NCBI GenBank assembly: GCA_938008925.1
Contig: CALLIQ010000271.1
Span: 1-7,632, forward strand
Reading direction: 5' to 3'
DNA length: 7,632 nt
From: an uncultured Acidimicrobiales bacterium
Lineage (GTDB): Bacteria; Actinomycetota; Acidimicrobiia; Acidimicrobiales; SZUA-35
Positions 1 to 6,515 of this stretch are shown here, piece by piece. Made by a program: the position numbers and the translations under genes. The first letter of the stretch is position 1. Each line of letters starts with the position of its first letter. The notes beneath the pieces were generated by a model, which saw nothing but the letters and a program-made list of their open reading frames with translations, ran no database searches and was not told where the DNA came from.

Positions 1-1568
1 GCGAGGGCGAGCGTCGGTGACCCCGTCGACCATTCGGCGGGATCGGCGTTTGGCAGTCCGAGGTTGGTCATCGAGACCGACTCGTTGTAGCCGGGCACCG
101 GATTCCAGCCGGCGTTCGCGCCAGCGACGAGGCGGTTCACCTCGTCGTCGACGCTCGGCCCGTGCTCGACCGACCACATCTCGTTGGTGCCGGGGCGCAG
201 TCCGAGCCCCTGCACGTTGCGGTGGCCGTAGGTGTAGATCAGTTGCGTCGCCGGGTTGGTCGAGTCGATGAACGGGTTGCCGGCCACAGGGCCGCCCGTT
301 GCGGGATCGACTCGGAGCGTCTTCCCGCCGAGGGACGCGAGGTTCTGTGGGTGGGAGCCGGTCGCAGCATCGCCGGTGCCGACGAAGAGACTGCCGACCG
401 CATCGAACTCGAGCTGACAGCCGCCGTGGCGTCCGGTCACGATCGGCAGCCCACCGACGAGCGGGTCGGCGACGCGAGTCGCGGTGGTGAGCCCGGCGTC
501 GAGGGTCCACGCGATCACCTGGATCTCTCTCGGCGACGTGTGGCCTTGGCAGGTGTAGATCCGACGGTTCGTGTCGAAGTCGGGGTCGACGGCGAGCCCC
601 ATCATCCCGGTCTCACCGCTCGAGAAGACGTCGGACACGTCTGCGCTGAGCGATCGCTGGGTTCCGTCGGGCTCGATGATGATCAACGCCCCTCGTCGCT
701 CGGTGACGAGCAGCTCGCCGGTCGGCAACGACTCGATGTCCCACGGGATCACCAGACCGGTCGCCACGATCTCGGTGGCGATCGTCGGCGGGGTGGCAAA
801 GCGACCCTGGTACTCGGGAAGCGCCATGACGGCGGCAGCGAACTCGCGAATCGGGAGTCCGTCCTGGACCTCGCCGCTCCAGAACTCGAGCCCGCCGGGC
901 TCGGGCAAGCGCTGCAACAGACCGAGGAAGATCAGTGTGGTGACGACCTCACCATTGCGGAGCGCTCGATGCTCCGACGACTCCGAAACCAGGGCCACGA
1001 ACCCGGGTAGCGTGCGTCGGCCGGCGTCGATCTCGCCGCGCCAGAACGCCAACCCTTCCGCATCGGGAGTCCGCCCGAGCGATCGGCCGTAGACCGCTTC
1101 GACCACCTCGTCGGTGCTGGCCGCTCCGGCGAGCGCCTCGAACTCGGCGCCGTCGAGGAACGCCTGAGCGATGGACTCGAGCGGCTGTCCCGCTCGGTAG
1201 CGCCCAACCCAGAACTCGAGACCGGTCCGGTCGGGGAGCCGGTCGAAGATCGATCGATACAACCGGACGATGGGAGCGATCGTGCCGTCGAACTCGGGTG
1301 AGGTGATGAGGTTCTCGATGAGCGTCTCCGGCGCCTCGCCGTTCCGCATTCGCTCGGCCCAGAACGTCAGTCCGCCGGCGTCTGGCCCGCGCCGAAGGAT
1401 GTCTTGGTAGGCCTGGTCGACGAAGGTCTCCTCCGTCGGGAAGCGGCCACCGTTGACCTCGCCAGCATCGGCTGGGCCGGGCACGGCAACGATCACCCCG
1501 ATCAGGAGGCCGACCGCAGCGAGAAGTCGGGCGGTGATCGAGGCGGGCGTTGGCGGGCGACTCACCAT
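1..1568 (-). CDS. Secreted PQQ-dependent sugar dehydrogenase (GSDH family) with N-terminal DUF4214 repeats; 3' end outside window
   Basis: I translated the complement from ATG at 1568; 522 codons are open to the window edge, so the C-terminus is missing. Residues 1-35 look like a Sec signal peptide: a basic start, a hydrophobic stretch at about 13-30, then ADA|G; there is no twin arginine. Residues about 49-257 hold four DUF4214-type repeats, each with a G-L-x-F-W core (Trp70, 120, 176, 230). From about 263 a glucose/sorbosone dehydrogenase propeller begins: GLVIPWDI near 271, RHGG with His381 (family catalytic base), GHRN with Arg450 (family PQQ contact) and EHGP at 468-471. These enzymes oxidise sugars or related alcohols outside the membrane using PQQ. 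The substrate cannot be told. The usual GSDH domain is 330-400 residues and about 260 are visible. GTG at 1565 is an alternative start. The gene is divergent from dapE. Confidence 0.92.
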   Translation of the reverse strand, partial: MVSRPPTPASITARLLAAVGLLIGVIVAVPGPADAGEVNGGRFPTEETFVDQAYQDILRRGPDAGGLTFWAERMRNGEAPETLIENLITSPEFDGTIAPIVRLYRSIFDRLPDRTGLEFWVGRYRAGQPLESIAQAFLDGAEFEALAGAASTDEVVEAVYGRSLGRTPDAEGLAFWRGEIDAGRRTLPGFVALVSESSEHRALRNGEVVTTLIFLGLLQRLPEPGGLEFWSGEVQDGLPIREFAAAVMALPEYQGRFATPPTIATEIVATGLVIPWDIESLPTGELLVTERRGALIIIEPDGTQRSLSADVSDVFSSGETGMMGLAVDPDFDTNRRIYTCQGHTSPREIQVIAWTLDAGLTTATRVADPLVGGLPIVTGRHGGCQLEFDAVGSLFVGTGDAATGSHPQNLASLGGKTLRVDPATGGPVAGNPFIDSTNPATQLIYTYGHRNVQGLGLRPGTNEMWSVEHGPSVDDEVNRLVAGANAGWNPVPGYNESVSMTNLGLPNADPAEWSTGSPTLAL

Positions 1569-1574
1569 CTCGAC

Positions 1575-1580
1575 ACGGTA
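1575..1580 (-). promoter_or_regulatory. Candidate -10 box (TACCGT) of the PQQ dehydrogenase gene, leaderless type
   Basis: Read on the minus strand, TACCGT fits the actinobacterial TANNNT -10 pattern and ends 6 nt before the ATG at 1568. That spacing would start transcription at or next to the A of the start codon. No good Shine-Dalgarno lies between, only GTCGAG. No convincing -35 box is visible at 16-18 nt. This is inferred from pattern only. Confidence 0.45.
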
Positions 1581-1599
1581 GATGGCGGGGTGCGAGCGG

Positions 1600-1605
1600 T
1601 AGTGT
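1600..1605 (+). promoter_or_regulatory. Candidate -10 box (TAGTGT) of dapE, leaderless type
   Basis: TAGTGT fits TANNNT and ends 7 nt before the dapE ATG at 1613, the spacing expected for a leaderless mRNA. The 7 nt between (CGGGTCG) contain no Shine-Dalgarno. It lies 20 bp from the oppositely directed box at 1575-1580, so the two divergent promoters would overlap or face each other within the 44-bp gap. No clear -35 box was found. Confidence 0.45.
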
Positions 1606-1612
1606 CGGGTCG

Positions 1613-2719
1613 ATGACCGACGTGTTCGCACTGACCGCCGATCTCGTGAATCGACCTTCCGTCTCGTTCGAGGAGGCGCCGTTCGTCGACTGGCTCGAGG
1701 GTGAGCTCCGAGCATGCGATCACCTCGACGTCGAGCGAGTCGGTGACAACCTCGTCGCCCGTACCTCGCTCGGCCACGACCAGCGCTTGATCCTGGCCGG
1801 CCACACCGACACCGTGCCCGTGGCCCACGACCCCGAGATGCCAGGGGGCTCGAACGCGACGGCCCGCATCGAGGGCGACACGATGTGGGGCCTGGGTTCC
1901 GCCGACATGAAGGGCGGCCTCGCCTGCTTCTTCGACATCGCCAGAACGGTGACCGAGCCCCGCGTCGATCTCAGCTTCGTGTTCTACGCCCGAGAGGAAG
2001 TCGCTCAAGAACACAACGGTCTGCGCGAGCTGGCAGAAGTACGTCCCGATCTCCTCGTCGGCGATTGCGCGATTCTCGGCGAGCCGACCGACGGCACGAT
2101 CGAAGCTGGCTGCCAGGGAGCGATGCGCATCGAGGTCGTGCTCGCCGGTGCTCGAGCCCACACCGCGAGGCCGTGGATGGGACGAAACGCGGTGCATCGT
2201 CTCGGCGGCTTGCTCTCTGCGCTCGAGGAGTACGAGGCCCGCACGCCGACCATCGACGGCTGCACATACCGCGAGGCGGTGCAGGCGGTGCACGTCGAAG
2301 GTGGCGTGGCTGGCAACGTCGTCCCCGATCGTGCGGCGGTTCGGATCCACCATCGCTACGCACCCGATCGTTCGGCCGCCGAGGCCGAGGCGTTTCTGAG
2401 GGAGCTCGTCGCCCCCCATGTCGAAGTCGGCCCGGAAGGCGGTGACGAGGTCAACGTCCTCGACTCGTCAGCCGCCTGCCCTCCATCGCTGACCCACCCG
2501 CTGCTCGCCGAGCTGCGCGATGGCTACGGCACCGGCACACCGGTCGAGGTTCGAGCGAAGCTCGGATGGACCGACGTTGCTCGCTTTGCCGAGCTCGGTA
2601 TCCCCGCGACCAACTTCGGCTCCGGCGATCCGACGGTCGCGCACACCAAGCACGAGCATCTCCACCGAGAGTCGATCGAGCGAACCGCCGCCGCATTGCG
2701 AGCCCTGGTGTCGTCGTGA
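1613..2719 (+). CDS. dapE: Succinyl-diaminopimelate desuccinylase (M20 metallopeptidase family)
   Basis: A 368-residue cytoplasmic enzyme that hydrolyses N-succinyl-LL-2,6-diaminopimelate to LL-diaminopimelate and succinate, supplying lysine and the peptidoglycan cross-linking residue. All M20 di-zinc signatures are present: GHTDT with His64 and Asp66, SADMKGG with the bridging Asp98, REE with catalytic Glu128 and zinc ligand Glu129, GEPTD with Glu157, RAHTARPWMG with His183 (dimerisation domain), and VAHTKHE near the end with His344. The EPTDGTIEAGCQG stretch is typical of the Gram-positive/actinobacterial DapE subgroup, whose usual length is 350-380. ATG at 1613 is preferred over an upstream in-frame ATG at 1550: the extra 21 residues look non-homologous, would overlap the divergent gene, and a -10-like box sits just upstream of 1613. 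The stop overlaps the next gene by 4 bp. Confidence 0.95.
   Translation: MTDVFALTADLVNRPSVSFEEAPFVDWLEGELRACDHLDVERVGDNLVARTSLGHDQRLILAGHTDTVPVAHDPEMPGGSNATARIEGDTMWGLGSADMKGGLACFFDIARTVTEPRVDLSFVFYAREEVAQEHNGLRELAEVRPDLLVGDCAILGEPTDGTIEAGCQGAMRIEVVLAGARAHTARPWMGRNAVHRLGGLLSALEEYEARTPTIDGCTYREAVQAVHVEGGVAGNVVPDRAAVRIHHRYAPDRSAAEAEAFLRELVAPHVEVGPEGGDEVNVLDSSAACPPSLTHPLLAELRDGYGTGTPVEVRAKLGWTDVARFAELGIPATNFGSGDPTVAHTKHEHLHRESIERTAAALRALVSS
2716..2719 (+). promoter_or_regulatory. GTGA stop/start overlap coupling dapE to the downstream gene
   Basis: GTG at 2716-2718 starts the downstream gene and TGA at 2717-2719 ends dapE. No Shine-Dalgarno is evident in the 15 nt before it (CCCTGGTGTCGTC region), so translation by termination-reinitiation from dapE is likely. 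This decides the start: the upstream in-frame ATG at 2566 would give 50 arginine-rich residues lying entirely over dapE coding sequence in another frame. Confidence 0.75.
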
Positions 2720-4293
2720 CCAACCGGGTCGGCGACTCGACGGCGGGCGGACCCTGGTTCTACCCGTCGGTGGTGAGCGCAGAGCCCGGCGACACGGTCG
2801 GTCTCCACATCAGCGCTGACGGCCCCTGTTCGCTGACCATTCGTCGCCTCGGCGCGGAGGTGACCACGGTCTCGAACCTCGACGGCATCGACGCCGAGGT
2901 TCTGAACATCCCCGATCGGCCTGACATGAACGGTTGTGGCTGGCCCGTCGGGTTCGAGTTCGCCATCGGCGATGACTGGACGAGTGGCTACTACGACCTC
3001 GAGCTGCGTGATCACCACGGCGAGTCGACCCGACACTTCGTCTGCGTTCGTGCGGCGAGCGATCGTCGAGCCGACGCCGTGCTCGTGCTCAACACCAACA
3101 CCTACCAGTCCTACAACTACTGGGGTGGGGCCAACAGCTACGCCGACGTGGACGGGCTCCAGTCCGGACGTCTCGACGGTGAGGCGTCGCTGCGTGGCGC
3201 GATCGGTCGGCTGTCTCGTCTGCGGCCATACGCCCAGGCGTTGTTCGATCCGCCGGCCGGAGCGCCCCGGCTGGTCAACATCGACATCCGACCCGTCGGC
3301 GAACTGGCCTTCCCGGGCAACCGGGAGTTCGTGAAGGAGCACCGACCGAGTGCCTATGACGGCTCGGCCTGTTTCATCGGCAAGTGGGAGCATCGTTTCG
3401 TCGAATGGGCCGAGACGGCCGGGTATGCGATCGACGTGATCACCGACCACGACTTCGAACGGGCCGACGATGTGCTCGGTGGCTACCGCGCCGCGATTCT
3501 GGTGGGGCACAGCGAGTACTGGTCCGGTCCGCAGCGAGCGCAACTCGACGCCTTCGTCGAGGGCGGCGGCAACCTCGCCGTCTTCTCCGGCAACACCGGC
3601 TACTGGAAGGTCCGGTGGGAGGACGACGGCGACACGCTCATCGCCCACAAGTGGAATGGTGAAGCCAACGATCCCTTGTGGGCCGACCCAAGCACCCGGG
3701 GTGATGCAACCCACCTGTGGTCGCACCCCGCCTTCGGTCGACCCGAGGCCGAGGTGACGGGGCTGTCCTTCCTGTACGGCGGCTACCACCGCATCGTGAT
3801 GTGCGTGGCCCGAGGCACCGCTGCTTACACGGTCTACCGCGACGAACACTGGGCCCTCGAAGGCAGCGACCTCTACTACGGCGATGCCTTTGGCGGCGAC
3901 GTTCCCCTCCTCGGCTATGAGAACGACGGCTGCCCGATCCGTTTCGACGACGACGGTTTACCGTCGCCCGATGGTGGGGTCGGCGTCCCTGAGAATCTCG
4001 AGATCATCGCGTTCACGCCGGCCACGCTGTTCGAGCCGCCTCGCAGCCCGTTCGACCCGGTGATCCCGCCCGAGCGTCCGGAGGTGCTGGCAGAGATCGC
4101 GTACGACCGGTCCGATGACGCAGGCATCGCCCGGCTGAGTCGAGGCCATGCGGTGATGGCCAGCTTCCGCAAGGGAGACGGCGAGGTGTTCAACGCCGGT
4201 ACGACCGAGTGGGCGCACGGCCTGGCGGCCGGCGACCCGTTCGTCGACCGCATCACTCGCAATGTCCTCGACCGCTTCATGGCCGACCGCTGA
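2716..4293 (+). CDS. N,N-dimethylformamidase large (beta) subunit-like protein
   Basis: 525 residues with no signal peptide or membrane segment, so probably cytoplasmic. Residues about 12-115 form a beta-sandwich-like N-terminal part (EPGDTVGLHIS; later SGYYDLELRD), as in the family. The core holds TYQSYNYWGG (Tyr130, 133, 135, Trp136), RPY (Tyr172), GHSEYW (His265, Glu267) and SGNTGYW (291-297). In the characterised Paracoccus enzyme, as I recall, iron is bound by two tyrosines and a glutamate, with a histidine two residues before that glutamate. His265-x-Glu267 matches this spacing, and Tyr172 plus one of Tyr130-135 are the likely partners. The Paracoccus chain is about 760 residues; this one lacks its extra N-terminal region. 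No small subunit gene is nearby. The family link is strong, but amide hydrolysis of dimethylformamide itself is not shown, and a different amide substrate is plausible. It is translationally coupled to dapE. Confidence 0.87.
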   Translation: MTNRVGDSTAGGPWFYPSVVSAEPGDTVGLHISADGPCSLTIRRLGAEVTTVSNLDGIDAEVLNIPDRPDMNGCGWPVGFEFAIGDDWTSGYYDLELRDHHGESTRHFVCVRAASDRRADAVLVLNTNTYQSYNYWGGANSYADVDGLQSGRLDGEASLRGAIGRLSRLRPYAQALFDPPAGAPRLVNIDIRPVGELAFPGNREFVKEHRPSAYDGSACFIGKWEHRFVEWAETAGYAIDVITDHDFERADDVLGGYRAAILVGHSEYWSGPQRAQLDAFVEGGGNLAVFSGNTGYWKVRWEDDGDTLIAHKWNGEANDPLWADPSTRGDATHLWSHPAFGRPEAEVTGLSFLYGGYHRIVMCVARGTAAYTVYRDEHWALEGSDLYYGDAFGGDVPLLGYENDGCPIRFDDDGLPSPDGGVGVPENLEIIAFTPATLFEPPRSPFDPVIPPERPEVLAEIAYDRSDDAGIARLSRGHAVMASFRKGDGEVFNAGTTEWAHGLAAGDPFVDRITRNVLDRFMADR

Positions 4294-4320
4294 GCGCCAG
4301 CTCGATCCGGCCGGCCCTGC

Positions 4321-4364
4321 TTCAACCGGCCCAGCTGTTTCAACCGGCCCAGTTGTTTCTACCG
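4321..4364. repeat. 18-bp tandem repeat, about 2.4 copies, between convergent genes
   Basis: Units at 4321-4338 (TTCAACCGGCCCAGCTGT) and 4339-4356 differ at one base (C to T). A partial third unit, TTCTACCG, follows at 4357-4364. A more diverged CCGGCCGGCCCTGCT at 4307-4321 may be an older copy. The array starts 28 bp after the stop of the dimethylformamidase-like gene. It looks like slippage-type duplication; no function is visible. Confidence 0.85.
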
Positions 4365-4369
4365 ATGCT

Positions 4370-4385
4370 GCCCCAAACGAGGGGC
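4370..4385. terminator. Possible bidirectional hairpin between convergent genes
   Basis: GCCCC at 4370-4374 can pair with GGGGC at 4381-4385 around a 6-nt loop (AAACGA). It begins 7 nt beyond the propeller gene stop on the minus strand and 76 nt past the stop of the plus-strand gene. The stem is short and no T-run follows on either strand, so it is at best a weak intrinsic terminator. Rho-dependent termination is equally possible. Confidence 0.3.
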
Positions 4386-4392
4386 TGGTCAC

Positions 4393-6426
4393 CTAGGGGT
4401 TGGTCGAGGCGGTGACGGTCGCCGTCAGGCCATCGGGCGTGGTGGCGACGTAGGTGTAGGTGGTGCCGGCGGTGAGTCCGGTGTCGGTGAACCAACCGTC
4501 GCTGTCGGTGCCGATGACGGCGCCGTCACGGCTGATCTCGACGGGGCCCTTCGGGTCCCACTTCAACACCACTCGATCGCGACTCTGGAAGGTCGAGATC
4601 AGGGTCATCGTCGGTGCCGGCGGTGCGTCCTGGCCGGTCACGGCGATCTCGGCGAACTGCAGCTCGTCCGGAGCGCCGGTGTCGGTGAAGTCGACCTCGA
4701 CACGGATGTAGCGGACCTGACGATTCACGCCGAGCGTCATCGTGCGCTTGGAGCCGTGGTCACCGACCCTGGCGATTTCGGCAACGTTTGGATCGGCCCG
4801 GAGCTCGGTCCAGTCGGCGGTGGTGAACGGTGATGCCGAAGCCCAGATGTGGATGTTGCGAAGGTCTTCGCGCTGCGCGTCGGTCCTGGCCCAGAGAATG
4901 ACGTCGTCGACATCGCGCAGCGCGCCCAGATCGATGTCGATGTGGGGTGTGTCCTCGGGCAGCGAGACAGCGAAGTCTGCGATTGGTGCGTTGGTGCGGT
5001 AGTCGCCGTCGAGGGCGTTCTCGGCGGCGTCGCTCTGTGCTCCGCTCGTGCTGCTGAGCGTCGCGGTGACACCCGAGCGGGCGGCGAGGTTTTCGGTCTC
5101 GCACAGCTTGACGACACCGCGGGCGGCGCGCTGGCCGGCCTGCACTGCGTCGGTCCCGACCCAGAGGCAATCATCTCGGTCGACGGCGAGCGCCCATGGT
5201 CCGGAGGTGCCGCTGAAGTCCGGCTGGAACCACTCGATCAGGTCACCGGTGTTGACGTCGACGGCGTAGGTGCTTCGCACGTCGGTGAATTCAGACGTCG
5301 GCGTCTTGTCGGTGAGCTCACGGTTGATCTGGCCCCAACAGTGGCAGGCGATGAACGCCACGTCACCGGAGACCTCGATGGCCTGGATGTCGCCACCGCG
5401 GCCGGCGTTCGCCGCGTTGTACCGATTCGTGACGTGTACGGACAAGACGTTGAGGTCGAGGTCGGTGACGAGGAGCCGATGCCGCTGACCGCCGATGAGT
5501 AGGCGATCGTCGGTGACGGCCATGGCGCTGGCGAAGCTGTACGTGCCCTGCCCGAAGTAGTAGAGCCCGAAGCCCGTGTCGTAGTCGCTGAGCGTCCCGT
5601 CATCGACTTCGACCATGGCGAAGGCTGCCGTCGAGGTGTTGTTGACGAGCGTGAAGGTGCCGCCGATCAGGACGCGGTCACGGGTCTCATCGACGACGAG
5701 CTCCCAGACCGAGCCGCCCGAGACGGTCGGAGTCCAGTCCGCATCGACTTCGCCGGTCGCGAGCGAGACGCGGGCGAGACGGCTCGCGGTCACCTGTTCG
5801 CCATCGGCGCCCTGGATCCAGCTGAAGAAGCCGCCGATGTAGAGGTAGCCATCCGACACCTGGAGAGCGTGGACGCGGGGCTGGGCACCGCCGAAGGTTC
5901 CGACCCGCACGTCGAAGGCGGGGTCGAGCTCGCCGGTTCGGGGATCGAGAGCGGCGAACCCAGCGGCGGCGGTGTCGCCATTGACCGAGGGGAACTCGCC
6001 ACCGACGAAGACGCGGTTGCGAGCCGGGTCGGACGCGAGGTCGAAGACCGACCAGGTCACGGCCGGATCGAAGGAGGAGACCCAATCGCCCGAGGCGACG
6101 TCGAACGCTGCGAGATAGGGCTGGTCGACGGACTGGACACCGTTGGTGACCGTCAGGAACTTGCCGCCGGTGATCATCAGATCGCCGACTTCTTCGAGGG
6201 CGAACACGGGGGAGAAGTACTGGAAGTTGCCTGAGCCGGGGTCGAGCCCGTCGACACCCCACTGGTTCTGGGCCTGGGTTTCGAAGAGTCGCTCGTCGTT
6301 CGTGAGCTCAGCGGCAACAGGGGCTGTCGTCGAGAGCGTGGAAGCGATCAGTGAGAGGGCGACCAGCGACGCGACGAGGACGAACCTCGCCGCGCTGAAG
6401 ACAGATCCGCCCGTGTGTTTTGCCAT
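4393..6426 (-). CDS. Secreted multidomain protein: delta-60-type beta-propeller, discoidin-like (F5/8 type C) and fibronectin type III domains
   Basis: 677 residues from ATG at 6426. Residues 1-39 are a Sec signal peptide: basic MAKH, hydrophobic run at about 15-31, probable cleavage APVAA|E. Residues about 50-440 form a beta-propeller with recurring hydrophobic-GG-F turns (VGGEF at 141-145, IGGFF at 197-201, IGGTF ending at 258, IGGQ from 311), close to DUF5122/delta-60 repeats; some turns carry a following NG or NN. Residues about 446-597 resemble F5/8 type C/discoidin modules (NALDGDYRTNA, then VRYIRVEV), often carbohydrate- or surface-binding. Residues about 600-677 are a fibronectin type III domain ending GTTYTYVATTPDGLT. 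The mature chain has Cys361, 363, 420 and 442, which could form disulfides. No LPXTG, C-terminal membrane segment or catalytic motif was seen, so a released or adhesive extracellular binding protein is likely; ligand unknown. No Shine-Dalgarno is visible. Confidence 0.88.
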   Translation of the reverse strand: MAKHTGGSVFSAARFVLVASLVALSLIASTLSTTAPVAAELTNDERLFETQAQNQWGVDGLDPGSGNFQYFSPVFALEEVGDLMITGGKFLTVTNGVQSVDQPYLAAFDVASGDWVSSFDPAVTWSVFDLASDPARNRVFVGGEFPSVNGDTAAAGFAALDPRTGELDPAFDVRVGTFGGAQPRVHALQVSDGYLYIGGFFSWIQGADGEQVTASRLARVSLATGEVDADWTPTVSGGSVWELVVDETRDRVLIGGTFTLVNNTSTAAFAMVEVDDGTLSDYDTGFGLYYFGQGTYSFASAMAVTDDRLLIGGQRHRLLVTDLDLNVLSVHVTNRYNAANAGRGGDIQAIEVSGDVAFIACHCWGQINRELTDKTPTSEFTDVRSTYAVDVNTGDLIEWFQPDFSGTSGPWALAVDRDDCLWVGTDAVQAGQRAARGVVKLCETENLAARSGVTATLSSTSGAQSDAAENALDGDYRTNAPIADFAVSLPEDTPHIDIDLGALRDVDDVILWARTDAQREDLRNIHIWASASPFTTADWTELRADPNVAEIARVGDHGSKRTMTLGVNRQVRYIRVEVDFTDTGAPDELQFAEIAVTGQDAPPAPTMTLISTFQSRDRVVLKWDPKGPVEISRDGAVIGTDSDGWFTDTGLTAGTTYTYVATTPDGLTATVTASTNP

Positions 6427-6433
6427 GGAACCG

Positions 6434-6439
6434 ACGGTA
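6434..6439 (-). promoter_or_regulatory. Candidate -10 box (TACCGT) of the propeller gene, leaderless type
   Basis: On the minus strand TACCGT ends 7 nt (CGGTTCC) before the ATG at 6426. It is the same hexamer, at nearly the same distance, as before the PQQ dehydrogenase gene. TTCGAC at 6457-6462, 17 nt further upstream, is a poor -35 match. No ribosome binding site lies between box and start. Pattern-based inference. Confidence 0.45.
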
Positions 6440-6499
6440 CGGGTCTGCGTCTGGCCGTCGAAGAGGCGTGTGACCAGTCGTCATGAGCCGTTCGGACCG

Positions 6500-6515
6500 C
6501 CCCACCTTGATGGGG
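6500..6515 (-). terminator. Small hairpin directly after the hrpB stop codon
   Basis: On the minus strand CCCCA, loop TCAAGG, TGGGG follows the hrpB TGA at once (6515 down to 6500): a 5-bp stem with a 6-nt loop. The next bases, CGGTCCG, are not a U-tract. It could mark the transcript end or protect it, but it is too short to be a confident terminator. The propeller gene 89 bp on has its own promoter candidate. Confidence 0.25.

Noticed and set aside
162..1010. 282-codon plus-strand open frame antisense to the PQQ dehydrogenase gene
   Set aside because: Its translation is rich in R, G, D and V without any domain, while the opposite strand has clear DUF4214 and GSDH motifs. Long antisense frames are expected in high-GC DNA.
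1562..2419. 285-codon minus-strand open frame antisense to dapE
   Set aside because: It covers the dapE zinc-ligand motifs on the other strand, and its own product has no family resemblance. Its end at 1562 also overlaps the start of the PQQ dehydrogenase gene.
2566..2715. N-terminal extension of the dimethylformamidase-like protein from ATG 2566
   Set aside because: The 50 extra residues are arginine-rich shadow sequence over dapE. The GTG at 2716 gives a GTGA overlap and begins just before the family's N-terminal sandwich.
2524..3849. 441-codon minus-strand open frame across dapE and the dimethylformamidase-like gene
   Set aside because: It spans two real plus-strand genes and shows no recognisable motif; its composition is typical of a GC-bias shadow.
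4291..4380. Stop-codon readthrough of the dimethylformamidase-like gene into a cysteine-rich tail (CFNRPSCFNRPS and onward)
   Set aside because: The frame is open past TGA, but only because it continues as an antisense shadow of the propeller gene. No selenocysteine-insertion structure or conserved tail can be supported.
3958..4392. Minus-strand 144-codon frame reading the 18-bp repeat as a VETAGP-like hexapeptide repeat
   Set aside because: Most of it is antisense to the conserved C-terminus of the dimethylformamidase-like gene. The peptide repeat follows simply from the unit length being a multiple of three.
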